Assembly: GCA_963743705.1 (NCBI GenBank)
Contig: CAVUQS010000010.1
Location: forward strand, 124,001 to 188,000
Source: PALSA-243 sp963743705
Lineage (GTDB): Bacteria; Acidobacteriota; Terriglobia; Bryobacterales; Bryobacteraceae
Length of the DNA stretch: 64,000 nucleotides
Reading direction: 5' to 3'
Below the pieces are notes generated by a model. The model saw only the letters and a list, made by a program, of their open reading frames with translations, was not told where the DNA came from and did not search any database. Every line of letters starts with the position of its first letter. Position 1 is the stretch's first letter. Both the position numbers and the translations under genes were made by a program. This document shows positions 26,892-35,530 of this stretch, one piece after another.

Positions 26892-26955
26892 GATCATGCC
26901 AACGTTGACCTCTGCCGCGCGTCCTATTAGTCTGGCCTCGGAGGGTCACTTCACG

Positions 26956-28497
26956 ATGCGGACTTCCATTGGACTTTTGGGACTCTTGGTCATCCTGCCC
27001 GCGAGCGCGGCATTTTCTCAATCCGGTCCCGCCCAGCCTTCTTTCGCGGCCGCCGACATCCACGTCAGTTCCAAAGGCGTTCTCGAGAGTAATTCTCAGC
27101 TTTTCCCGGGCAATCGCGTCAATCTGAGAGGCGCTACGATGATCCGGCTCATCGCGGCGGCTTACGGCGTGAAAGAGGACAAGGTGGTAGGCGGGCCGAA
27201 ATGGGTCGACGTCGACCAATTCGATGTCATCGCCAAAGCCGCGGAAGCGTCCACGCAGGCCCAGTTGCAGTCCATGCTACAGGCCCTTCTGGCCGACCGC
27301 TTTCAATTGAAAGTCCGCAAGGAAGAACGCCCGTATCCTATCTACACCCTTACGGTGGCCAAGCGCGGGCTGTCACTCAAGCCCTCTGGCCCACAGGCAA
27401 GCGGAGATTGTAAGCGCGCTAACGACAACGGCTTCGCAACGTATACCTGCAGCGGCGTCAGCATGGCCAGCCTCGCGGAGAGGCTGCCAGGAACAGCTCC
27501 GGGCTATTTCAACCATTCGGTCGTCGACCGCACGGGCGCAACAGGCAACTACGACTTCACGCTGAGATGGACCGGCAGAGGTATGCTCGGGGCGAACCCC
27601 GATACGGTCTCCCTCTTTGACTACATGGAAAAGCAGCTTGGCATCAAGGTAGAGCCGAGTACGATGCCCATGCTGTCCGTTGTAGTGGAGAGCGTCAACG
27701 AAACGCCCGCGGACAACCCTCCGGGAACGAAGGAAGCGCTTCCCCCGGCGCCCGCCGAGTTCGAGGTTGCGGACATCAAGCTCAACAAAGGCGGGGACCC
27801 GCGCATGAATTTTGCCTTGAATCACGGGCGGCTCGATATCGCTGGCGTTTCGCTGAGGGTCCTGATCCAAGTGTCCTTCGGCGTCGAAGATGACGGGATG
27901 CTCGCCGGCGGCGAGAAGTGGCTGGATACGGACCGCTACGATCTCGTCGCCAAGACCGATCCCACAGTCGACTTCGAAGAGCTGCGGCCAATGATGCAAA
28001 AGCTTCTGGAAGAGCGATTCAAACTGGTCACTCACAAAGAGGATCAGCCAGTAACCGTCTACACTCTTGCCGCATTAAAGGGCGCGAAACTCCAGGATGG
28101 CGACCCTTCCGCGCGCAGCGCATGCGTCCTTACCGTCGATAACGGCATCCGCACCTACGCGTGCTCAAACACGACTATGGCGGAATTCGTGGATAAACTG
28201 CCCAACTTTGCGGCTGGGTATCTGGATCACCCGCTGGTAGATATGACGGGGCTGAAGGGCGCCTACAACTTCGCTGTCGGCTGGAGCCCGCTCAACCGGA
28301 CGCGTGCGGGAGGTGGACGGGGTGGTCAAGCGGCTGCCGGCGCGACGGCCGCCGAGGCTAACGCCGCGAGTGACCCCACCGGCGGGTTCACGCTTGCCGA
28401 AGGTTTGGCCAAGCTCGGGTTCAAGCTGACGCAGCAGAAGCATCCCATGCCCGTCCTGGTGATCGACAAAATGCAGCGCACCCCAACCGAGAATTGA
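26956..28497 (+). CDS. Exported protein with two tandem TIGR03435-type domains
   Basis: A 513-residue protein with a signal peptide (residues 1-23, ending ASAAFS). Two homologous halves follow. Each has an ADI[H/K] lead-in (AADIHVSS; VADIKLNKGG), a GVK/GVE segment with GGPKW or GGEKW, VDQFDVIAKA or TDRYDLVAKT, and a DRFQLKVRKEERPYPIYTL or ERFKLVTHKEDQPVTVYTL strand. This is the pattern of the Acidobacteria-expanded TIGR03435 family, whose function is unknown. A Gly/Ala-rich insert (AGGGRGGQAAAGATAAE) lies near the C-terminus. The start is ATG 26956 at the signal, with GGAGGG upstream; the open frame to 26743 merely runs through tRNA-Leu. Confidence 0.87.
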   Translation: MRTSIGLLGLLVILPASAAFSQSGPAQPSFAAADIHVSSKGVLESNSQLFPGNRVNLRGATMIRLIAAAYGVKEDKVVGGPKWVDVDQFDVIAKAAEASTQAQLQSMLQALLADRFQLKVRKEERPYPIYTLTVAKRGLSLKPSGPQASGDCKRANDNGFATYTCSGVSMASLAERLPGTAPGYFNHSVVDRTGATGNYDFTLRWTGRGMLGANPDTVSLFDYMEKQLGIKVEPSTMPMLSVVVESVNETPADNPPGTKEALPPAPAEFEVADIKLNKGGDPRMNFALNHGRLDIAGVSLRVLIQVSFGVEDDGMLAGGEKWLDTDRYDLVAKTDPTVDFEELRPMMQKLLEERFKLVTHKEDQPVTVYTLAALKGAKLQDGDPSARSACVLTVDNGIRTYACSNTTMAEFVDKLPNFAAGYLDHPLVDMTGLKGAYNFAVGWSPLNRTRAGGGRGGQAAAGATAAEANAASDPTGGFTLAEGLAKLGFKLTQQKHPMPVLVIDKMQRTPTEN

Positions 28498-28546
28498 ACA
28501 GGGGCCGGCGCGCTTATAATAGTGATTCACGGTTTTGACGGGTAGT

Positions 28547-29854
28547 ATGCGGCTTTCTCTGATCGTTTGTTTTGCCATCGCGCCGGCGTTTGCTCAATCG
28601 GCAGCATCCGGCGACAGCTTCGTGCTGCGCGGCGGCACCGTGCATACGATTTCGGGCGCGACCATCGAAAACGGCACGGTGCTGGTGCGCGGCGGCAAGA
28701 TCGTGGGCGTGGGCAAGAATCTTCCCGCGCCGGCTGGATACAAAGTGATCGATGTCACCGGACAGCAGATCTACCCGGGCATGATCGATTCGGCGTCGAT
28801 GATGGGGCTCGATTCCAACGTCTCCGAATTGAAGACGGATGCAGAGGAGATGGGGCTGTTCAATCCGCAGTTGCGCGCGGTGACCGCCATGAACCCGGCC
28901 AGCGAGCATATTCCCGCTTCGCGCGCCAATGGCGTTACGGGCGTGATCGAGATGCCGGATGGCGACCTGATCTCGGGGCAAATGTCGCTCATCCATCTGG
29001 ATGAATCGGGCAATAACCATGAGATGACGGTGGTTGCGACGGCCGCGATTCACCTGCGATTCCCGGCGCTGATCATTCATCCGGTGCGCCCGGATGAGAA
29101 CAACGACGCGGATGACGATCCCGCGCCGCCCGAGCCCATCCCATACGAGGACGCCAAAAAGGATTACGACGAAAAGATGGCGGCGCTGCTCGGCTTCTTC
29201 GACGAAGCGCGCCAGTATTGGCAGGAGAAGAAGGCGCATGCCGCCGGTCTCGAGGCGGATAGGCGATTCGACGCCATGATCCCGGTGCTGGAAGGCAAGA
29301 CGCCGCTTTTCGTCACCGCGGTGCGCGAGCGTGAGATCCGCGAGGCCATCGAATTCGCGGATAAACAAAACGTGAAGATCATTCTGGCGGACTCCTACGA
29401 AGCCTACAAAGTGATTCCGCTTCTGAAATCGCACAATATCCCCGTGGTTCTTGGGCCGACGCTGAGTTTGCCGCTCAATCCCGACGATCCCTACGACCGG
29501 TCGTTCACCACCCCTGCCGAATTGCAAAAGGCCGGCATCAAGTTCGCGATCGCCAGCTTCAGCGCGCGCCAGTCGCGCAATCTGCCTTACCAGGCGGCGG
29601 CCGCGGTGCCGTTCGGGTTGGCGCACGACGATGCTTACCGCGCGGTCTCTTTGAGCGCGGCCGAGATTTTCGGCGTGGCCAAGCAAATGGGGTCGATCGA
29701 GGAAGGGAAATCGGCCGATTTGATCGTGGCCGATGGCGACCCGCTTGAAGTGACGACGAACGTCAAGATGGTGTTCATCGGCGGCAAGGCCGAGAGCCTC
29801 GATACGCGGCAGCTGGAACTGTACAAAAAGTATTCGGGAAATCCGCCGAAGTAG
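28547..29854 (+). CDS. Exported amidohydrolase-like protein lacking the usual metal motif
   Basis: A 435-residue protein with a signal peptide (residues 1-15, ending APAFAQ). The N-terminal beta-sandwich of amidohydrolases is clear (LRGGTVHTISGATIENGTVLVRGGKIVGVG). The barrel entry reads QIYPGMIDSASMMGLDSN where active enzymes have PGxIDxHxH, so both metal-binding His are missing. The C-terminus keeps SAAEIFGVAKQMGSIEEGKSADLIV. It belongs with imidazolonepropionase-like COG1228 proteins; many acidobacterial members share this metal-motif loss. It may bind a ligand or be catalytically degenerate. The start is ATG 28547, 49 nt after the TIGR03435-type gene. Confidence 0.82.
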   Translation: MRLSLIVCFAIAPAFAQSAASGDSFVLRGGTVHTISGATIENGTVLVRGGKIVGVGKNLPAPAGYKVIDVTGQQIYPGMIDSASMMGLDSNVSELKTDAEEMGLFNPQLRAVTAMNPASEHIPASRANGVTGVIEMPDGDLISGQMSLIHLDESGNNHEMTVVATAAIHLRFPALIIHPVRPDENNDADDDPAPPEPIPYEDAKKDYDEKMAALLGFFDEARQYWQEKKAHAAGLEADRRFDAMIPVLEGKTPLFVTAVREREIREAIEFADKQNVKIILADSYEAYKVIPLLKSHNIPVVLGPTLSLPLNPDDPYDRSFTTPAELQKAGIKFAIASFSARQSRNLPYQAAAAVPFGLAHDDAYRAVSLSAAEIFGVAKQMGSIEEGKSADLIVADGDPLEVTTNVKMVFIGGKAESLDTRQLELYKKYSGNPPK

Positions 29855-29873
29855 CCCTCCTTTATACTGGAAT

Positions 29874-30917
29874 TTGCCAACCAAGAAACCGCTCCGCTAC
29901 CGCGACGCGGGCGTCGATATCGACGAAGCCGATCGCGCAGTAGCCTCCATCAAGAAATTCGCGCGCACCACGTTCACGCGCGGCGTCCTCACCGATATCG
30001 GGTCCTTCGGCGCGGCTTTCCAGCTTTCCGGAATTCGCAAGCCGGTGCTGGTGAGCTCGGCCGACGGCGTCGGCACCAAGCTCAAGGTCGCCTTCCTCAC
30101 CGGCATTCACGACACGGTGGGCGAAGATCTGGTCAACCATTGCGTGAACGACATCGCGGTGCAGGGCGCCCTGCCTTTGTTTTTTCTCGACTACTTTGCG
30201 GTGGGTAAGCTGCAGGCCGACGTCGCCGCGGCGGTGGTTTCGGGGATCGCGCGGGGGTGCCGCGCCAACGGATGCGCGCTGATCGGCGGAGAAACCGCCG
30301 AGATGCCGGGCATGTATCCGGCCGGCGAATACGACCTGGCGGGTTTTATCGTGGGCGCCGCCGAGCGGGACGCATTGGTAACCGGCGCCGGCATACGCGC
30401 CGGAGACGCGCTGCTGGGGCTGCCGTCGAACGGGTTGCACACCAATGGGTATTCGCTGGCGCGCAAGTTGTTGTTCGAGGTCGCGGGCTATGGGCCCAAT
30501 ACGCGCCTGCCGGAAGTGGGCCTCACCGTAGGCGAGGCTTTGCTGGCCACGCACCGTAGTTATCTCAAACCGCTGCGCGCGCTGATGAAAGCAAAGCTGT
30601 TGAAGGGCGCCGCGCACATCACGGGTGGGGGCATTACGGATAATACGCCGCGCATGTTGCCGGCGGGGCTGGCGGCGTCGATCGATGTTGCGGCTTGGCG
30701 CATTCCACCATTGTTTGAGGTTCTGCGGCGCATCGGCAACGTCCCCGATGACGATTACCGCCGGACATTCAATTTGGGAATCGGGATGATTTTCGCCGTT
30801 CCGGCGAAGGGCCTCGGCCGTGCCGAAACCGTGCTCGCGAAACTGGGCGAAACGCCCGTTCGGCTCGGCGAAGTGGTTGCGCAAAAACGCGGCCGCCCGC
30901 GCGTGGAGTACCGATGA
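29874..30917 (+). CDS. purM: Phosphoribosylformylglycinamidine cyclo-ligase
   Basis: A 347-residue enzyme making AIR from FGAM with ATP (fifth step of purine synthesis, cytoplasm). The N-terminus has the family line YRDAGVDIDEADRAV, then GSFGAAFQL and SSADGVGTKLKVAF (nucleotide/Mg site), NDIAVQGALPLFFLDYFA, and GGETAEMPGMY. The C-terminus ends with GIGMIF typical of PurM. The start codon is TTG at 29874; no ATG precedes the conserved N-terminus. The stop overlaps the purN ATG (ATGA), a coupled purMN operon. Confidence 0.95.
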   Translation: MPTKKPLRYRDAGVDIDEADRAVASIKKFARTTFTRGVLTDIGSFGAAFQLSGIRKPVLVSSADGVGTKLKVAFLTGIHDTVGEDLVNHCVNDIAVQGALPLFFLDYFAVGKLQADVAAAVVSGIARGCRANGCALIGGETAEMPGMYPAGEYDLAGFIVGAAERDALVTGAGIRAGDALLGLPSNGLHTNGYSLARKLLFEVAGYGPNTRLPEVGLTVGEALLATHRSYLKPLRALMKAKLLKGAAHITGGGITDNTPRMLPAGLAASIDVAAWRIPPLFEVLRRIGNVPDDDYRRTFNLGIGMIFAVPAKGLGRAETVLAKLGETPVRLGEVVAQKRGRPRVEYR

Positions 30918-31525
30918 TGCGCCTCGGCATTCTGATTTCCGGCCGCGGCTCGAACTTCGAGGCCATCGCGAATCAAATTGCCGCGGGCGCGCTCGATGCC
31001 AGCATCGCCGTGGTGATTTCGAATCGCGCCGACGCGCCCGGGTTGGAATCGGCACGTGCGCGCGGCATCGAAGCCGTGGCGCTGCCCTCGAAAGGGCTCG
31101 ATCGCGAAGTCTACGACCGCATGTTGCTGGATGAATTGCGCAAGCATTCGGCGGAGTTCGTCTGCCTGGCGGGCTTTATGCGCCTGTTGAGCGCCACGTT
31201 CATCCGTCAATATCCGAACCGGATCCTGAACATTCATCCGTCGCTGCTCCCGGCGTTTCCCGGCCTCGATGCGCAGCATCAGGCGCTCGAACACGGCGTC
31301 AAGATTACCGGATGCACGGTGCATTTCGTGGACGAGGAGTTGGACGCCGGCCCTATCGTCATGCAGACGGCGGTTCCGGTGGTGGATGCGGACACGGTGG
31401 AGTCCCTATCGGCCCGCATTCTGAAACAGGAGCATCACCTGTATAGCGAAGCCCTGCGGATGGTTCTGAGCGGGGCATATCGCATTGAGGGACGTCGCGT
31501 GATTGCGGCGGGCGCGGCTTATTAG
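30914..31525 (+). CDS. purN: Phosphoribosylglycinamide formyltransferase
   Basis: A 203-residue enzyme transferring a formyl group from 10-formyl-THF to GAR (third purine step). The phosphate-binding loop is LISGRGSNFEAI (residues 7-18). The catalytic Asn-His pair lies in RILNIHPSLLPAF, and the catalytic Asp in VDEELDAGPIV. Length is normal for the family. It overlaps the purM stop by 4 nt and so is translationally coupled. Its 3' end overlaps the antisense frame of the hypothetical gene at 31359-31826. Confidence 0.95.
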   Translation: MMRLGILISGRGSNFEAIANQIAAGALDASIAVVISNRADAPGLESARARGIEAVALPSKGLDREVYDRMLLDELRKHSAEFVCLAGFMRLLSATFIRQYPNRILNIHPSLLPAFPGLDAQHQALEHGVKITGCTVHFVDEELDAGPIVMQTAVPVVDADTVESLSARILKQEHHLYSEALRMVLSGAYRIEGRRVIAAGAAY

Positions 31526-31826
31526 CGGCGCGTTCGGCGCGAAGCTTGAGGAATTCCGATAACTTCATGGGCGGTCCGGGCCCGTGCTGCATCTGCCGGT
31601 CTACCGCGCGCGTGTATTGGCGCAGGATGTCTTTGCGGCGGCGGCGCTCGAACTGGCAGGTTTCCAGGTCCAGCAAGATGTCGAGTTCCCACGGCAGGAA
31701 TGAGTTGCGGCCCGTTTTCCCGCCCATCAATTCGGCGATCAGGCGGTGAAAGCGCTGAAGCATCAGCTCCAGTTCGACCAGGTCTTCAGTCAGCATCTCC
31801 GGGGTAATCGGCGGATTGACTGTCAA
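31359..31826 (-). CDS. Hypothetical helical protein, 3' part antisense to purN
   Basis: A 155-residue frame starting at TTG 31826; ATG 31796 (MLTEDLVELELMLQRF) is a good alternative. Residues about 10-95 are amphipathic helix with many Leu, Glu and Arg (LILDLETCQF-like segment, ERRRRKDILRQYTRAVDRQM), resembling small acidobacterial conserved proteins. The last 55 residues are Pro/Cys-rich and lie wholly antisense to purN, so the natural product may be only about 95 residues with a run-on tail. No function can be assigned. Confidence 0.45.
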   Translation of the reverse strand: MTVNPPITPEMLTEDLVELELMLQRFHRLIAELMGGKTGRNSFLPWELDILLDLETCQFERRRRKDILRQYTRAVDRQMQHGPGPPMKLSEFLKLRAERAANKPRPPQSRDVPQCDMPRSEPSAGLRYTGDAPVSECGPIGTPPCPHPPPEPPSA

Positions 31827-31886
31827 TCTGTATACAGAGGCTAAACGCGCGGCCCATTCCCGTCGTCATAAAATAGAAGGAGTCTT

Positions 31887-32354
<468 letters not shown>

Positions 32355-32373
32355 CCGCTGGGTGAAAGCCTGA

Positions 32374-32401
32374 GGCGGATTCGCGACTTCGCGCCGTTTT
32401 T
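32374..32401 (+). terminator. Possible weak terminator after the pilin gene
   Basis: GGCG (32374-32377) can pair with CGCC (32392-32395) around nested CGCG arms, followed by GTTTTT at 32396-32401. The stem is short; low confidence. Confidence 0.3.
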
Positions 32402-32459
32402 GCAAAACTTCTACATCTAGGGAATAAAAGGCCCGGACCGCCGGTTTACTATATGGAAG

Positions 32460-32975
32460 ATGCCGACGTCCGACCAAGAGCCAACTCAGCAGGCCACGCG
32501 CCGCGGATTCTTTGAAGCTGCCATTTTCGGCATGATGGGCCTGATTTCCGCGGCCTTGGCGGCGCCCGCCGTTATTTATCTCTTCACCTCCGCCAAAGCC
32601 CGAAAACAGGAGACGTGGGCCGACGCCGGCGACATCGCCAGACTCGCGCCGGATTCGCCGGTGGAGCTGGTCTTCCGGCGGCGGCGCTTCGACGGGTGGC
32701 GCGAGATTGTCGAAAAGGGCACCGCGTGGGTGGTCAAGCGCGACAACAACCAGATCGTCGCGTTCGGCCCAAGTTGCACGCATCTCGGCTGCGCGTATCA
32801 CTGGGACGCGCCGGCGAAGGATTTTCTCTGCCCCTGCCATAACTCGGTTTTTTCGATCGACGGCAAAGTGGTTTCCGGTCCGGCGCCGCGCCCGCTCGAT
32901 CGCTTCGATTCCAAGACCGAGGGCAACCGGCTGCTGATCGGCGAATTGAAGCGCTCCACGGAGGCGCAGGGATGA
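32460..32975 (+). CDS. Rieske iron-sulfur subunit of a cytochrome bc complex
   Basis: A 171-residue protein. The N-terminus has a Tat-like RRGFFEAA followed by a hydrophobic helix (about residues 22-42), the usual uncleaved anchor of Rieske proteins. The 2Fe-2S cluster ligands are in CTHLGC (C106, H108) and CPCH (C124, H127), with C111 and C126 forming the disulfide. SGPAPRPLDRF is the closing loop of the cluster domain. It carries electrons from quinol to the cytochrome c domain. Its stop overlaps the start of the cytochrome b gene (ATGA). Confidence 0.94.
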   Translation: MPTSDQEPTQQATRRGFFEAAIFGMMGLISAALAAPAVIYLFTSAKARKQETWADAGDIARLAPDSPVELVFRRRRFDGWREIVEKGTAWVVKRDNNQIVAFGPSCTHLGCAYHWDAPAKDFLCPCHNSVFSIDGKVVSGPAPRPLDRFDSKTEGNRLLIGELKRSTEAQG

Positions 32976-34369
32976 AACAGAAACTGGCGGAAATCGGCGA
33001 GTGGCTGGAGCATCGCACCGGAATCATCGGCGGCCTCCAACATTTCCTCTACGAAGAGATTCCCGCGTCGAGCGGTTGGCACCAGGTGCTTGGCAGCGTT
33101 GCGCTGTTTCTGTTCATGGTGCAAGCGTTCACAGGCATCATGCTGGCGTTCAATTATGCGCCGACGCCGGGGGAAGCTTACGACAGCCTCCGCTATATCC
33201 TCACCGCGTTGACGGCTGGTCCGTTGATGCGCGGCCTGCATCACTGGGGCGCGAGCATGATCGTGGTGGTGGTAATTCTGCACATGGTGCAGGCTTTTCT
33301 GTACGGCGCTTACAAGAAACCCCGCGAAACCACTTGGATGGTGGGCGTGGTGTTACTGCTGGTGACGCTGGCATACGGGTTGACCGGCTATTTGCTGCCG
33401 TGGGACAACCGCGCGTACTGGGGAACCATGGTGACCACGCAGATCGCCGCCATGGCGCCGGGCGCCGGTGTGTATCTGACGCGGTTGCTGGGCGCGGCTG
33501 ACGGCGTGGGCGTGGTGACATTCGCGCGCTTTTACGCCGTGCACGTGCTGATCCTGCCGCCGGCGACGATTCTTCTGGTTGCGCTGCACGTTTTTCTGGT
33601 GCGCAGGCACGGTGTGGCGCCGGTTCCGGGCGATGAGCATCTCCCCAAGAAGATGTTCTTCCCGATGCAGGTATTCAAGGACACGGTGGCGATCTTCATC
33701 GCCTTCGCCATTCTGTTTACCTTGGCGGTTGCGGCGCACGTGCCGCTGGAACAAATGGCCGATCCCACGGATAACAGCTACATTCCGCGGCCCGAGTGGT
33801 ATTTCCTGTTCCTGTTCCAGTTCCTGAAGATGTTCAATGGGCCCCTGGAAGTGATCGGCGCGGTGGTGCTGCCGGGATTGGCGGTGCTGACGCTGTTGCT
33901 GGTTCCGTTCATCGACCGAGGCGCAATGGTCAAAGTCACAAAGAGGACGTTCGCCATCGCCGTAGTCTTGCTGGCCGCCATCGGCTGGTCTAGCTTGACG
34001 ATGGCAGCCGTGAAATCGACGCCGCCGCAGGAGGCTGTCATCGATTTCTCATACTCCACGGAGTGGATGAAGCTTACGCCCGATAAGCTTTCTACCGCGA
34101 ACCTGCCGGACACGCCGGCGTTTGCAGTCGCCGGCGCCAAGATCTACACCGCCAATCATTGCGAAGCGTGCCATGCTGTCAACGGCGCGGGCGGCAAGAT
34201 CGGCCCCGTGCTGAACGGCCTTTCGAAACGCCAGACGCGGAGTTGGGTGGAACAGCATTTCGCCGATCCGCAGAAGCTTTCGCCGGGAACGCCGATGCCG
34301 CCTTACAAACTCGCTCCGACGGACATGCGCAATCTGACGTCATACTTGTTCTCGCTGCCGGAGCAGTAG
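32972..34369 (+). CDS. Cytochrome b fused to a C-terminal cytochrome c domain
   Basis: A 465-residue integral membrane protein. Residues about 1-230 carry the heme b four-helix bundle with His pairs in RGLHHWGAS..VVILHMVQ and FYAVHVLIL..LVALHVFL. The PEWY quinol-site motif appears as PRPEWYFLFLFQF. The second half adds helices, and the last 100 residues form a monoheme c domain with CEACH (C397-H401) and a distal Met in GTPMPPYKL. In classical complexes cytochrome b and c1 are separate; here one chain replaces petB, petD and the c subunit. With the overlapping Rieske gene it makes a complete two-gene quinol:cytochrome c oxidoreductase. Confidence 0.93.
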   Translation: MKQKLAEIGEWLEHRTGIIGGLQHFLYEEIPASSGWHQVLGSVALFLFMVQAFTGIMLAFNYAPTPGEAYDSLRYILTALTAGPLMRGLHHWGASMIVVVVILHMVQAFLYGAYKKPRETTWMVGVVLLLVTLAYGLTGYLLPWDNRAYWGTMVTTQIAAMAPGAGVYLTRLLGAADGVGVVTFARFYAVHVLILPPATILLVALHVFLVRRHGVAPVPGDEHLPKKMFFPMQVFKDTVAIFIAFAILFTLAVAAHVPLEQMADPTDNSYIPRPEWYFLFLFQFLKMFNGPLEVIGAVVLPGLAVLTLLLVPFIDRGAMVKVTKRTFAIAVVLLAAIGWSSLTMAAVKSTPPQEAVIDFSYSTEWMKLTPDKLSTANLPDTPAFAVAGAKIYTANHCEACHAVNGAGGKIGPVLNGLSKRQTRSWVEQHFADPQKLSPGTPMPPYKLAPTDMRNLTSYLFSLPEQ

Positions 34370-34371
34370 AG

Positions 34372-35373
34372 TTACTGCGCCAGCGGCGTGATCACAGCCG
34401 CGCCATCGATGGCGTCATTTTTAATGGCGAGTAGCGCCTCGTTGGCCTGGTCGAGCGGAAACACCGTCACTTTGGGCTTCAGCCCGATGCGAGCGGAAAT
34501 ATCCAGGAAATCGCGCGCGTCGGCTCGCGTCATGTTGGCGACGCTGCGAATTTGCCGCTCGCCCCAGAGCAGGCTGTCGTAATCAAACTGCGGGATGCGA
34601 TCGAGATGGATGGCATTGATCGCCACCACGCCGCCTTTGCGCAAGCTGGCGAGCGCGGCCACCACCACATCGCCGCTGGGCGCGAAGGTCACGGCGCGAT
34701 CGAGCGCAACCGGCGGCTTCTCGGTCTCGGCGCCGGTCCATTTTGCGCCCAAAGATTGCGCCAGTTTCCGGTGCGAGTCGCCACGCGTCGAAACGTAGAC
34801 GTCGCAATTCCAGGAACGCAGCACAGCGATGGCAAGATGCGCCGACGCGCCGAATCCGAACAATCCGACGCGTTCGCCAGGCTCGACGCCAGCCACGCGC
34901 AGGCTGCGGAATCCGATGATTCCCGCGCAGAGAAGAGGCGCCGCGTGCAGGTCGTCGATGCTCCCGGGCAGCGGAAAGACGAAATCGGTGCGCGCCAATG
35001 CATATTCGGCGTAGCCCCCATCGACCGAGTATCCGGTGAATGTCGGCGAATCGCACAGGTTTTCGAGCCCCTTGCGGCAATAGGGACAGGTTCCGTCGGC
35101 GCCGCCGATCCACGAGACTCCCACGCGTGTTCCGAGGGGCAAGGCGGCCGTAGCGCCGTCCACGATTTCGCCGACGATTTGATGACCGGGAATCAGCGGG
35201 CGGCGCAAAGGCGGCAATTCGCCTTCCACAATATGGAGGTCGGTGCGGCAGACCCCGCAGGCGCGTACGCGCAGCAGCGAATGGCCGGGGCGAAGCTCTG
35301 GTTTCGACGCCTCGATGACGGACAAAGGCCGCGTGCCGATGGGACCCGATTCGTGAAGGACAGCGGCTTTCAT
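34372..35373 (-). CDS. Zinc-dependent alcohol dehydrogenase
   Basis: A 333-residue medium-chain dehydrogenase. The catalytic zinc site is marked by GVCRTDLHIVEGELPP and GHQIVGEI. The structural zinc loop is CPYCRKGLENLCDSP. The nucleotide fold has GLFGFGASAHLAI, a variant of GxGxxG. YSVDGGYAEYALA is typical of the alcohol dehydrogenase branch with broad primary-alcohol specificity. The start at 35373 (MKAAVLHESG) is the family N-terminus; the frame continues upstream to 35433. It is convergent with the cytochrome bc gene, only 2 nt apart. Confidence 0.92.
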   Translation of the reverse strand: MKAAVLHESGPIGTRPLSVIEASKPELRPGHSLLRVRACGVCRTDLHIVEGELPPLRRPLIPGHQIVGEIVDGATAALPLGTRVGVSWIGGADGTCPYCRKGLENLCDSPTFTGYSVDGGYAEYALARTDFVFPLPGSIDDLHAAPLLCAGIIGFRSLRVAGVEPGERVGLFGFGASAHLAIAVLRSWNCDVYVSTRGDSHRKLAQSLGAKWTGAETEKPPVALDRAVTFAPSGDVVVAALASLRKGGVVAINAIHLDRIPQFDYDSLLWGERQIRSVANMTRADARDFLDISARIGLKPKVTVFPLDQANEALLAIKNDAIDGAAVITPLAQ

Positions 35374-35530
35374 ACTGCTGCTTTCAGTATCGGCCACCAG
35401 CACACTGAGCGTCGCCCGCACACCGGCGCACACCTGTGCCTTATGGGAACAAAAGCTTTCACTGCAAACTTTTGGCCCGTTTCAGCGTCTGTAAAGTAAT
35501 CAACGATTGAACGGAGTTTTACGTCTTGTT

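Noticed and set aside
26743..26955. Upstream extension of the TIGR03435-type protein
   Set aside because: This part runs straight through tRNA-Leu; the signal peptide begins at 26956.
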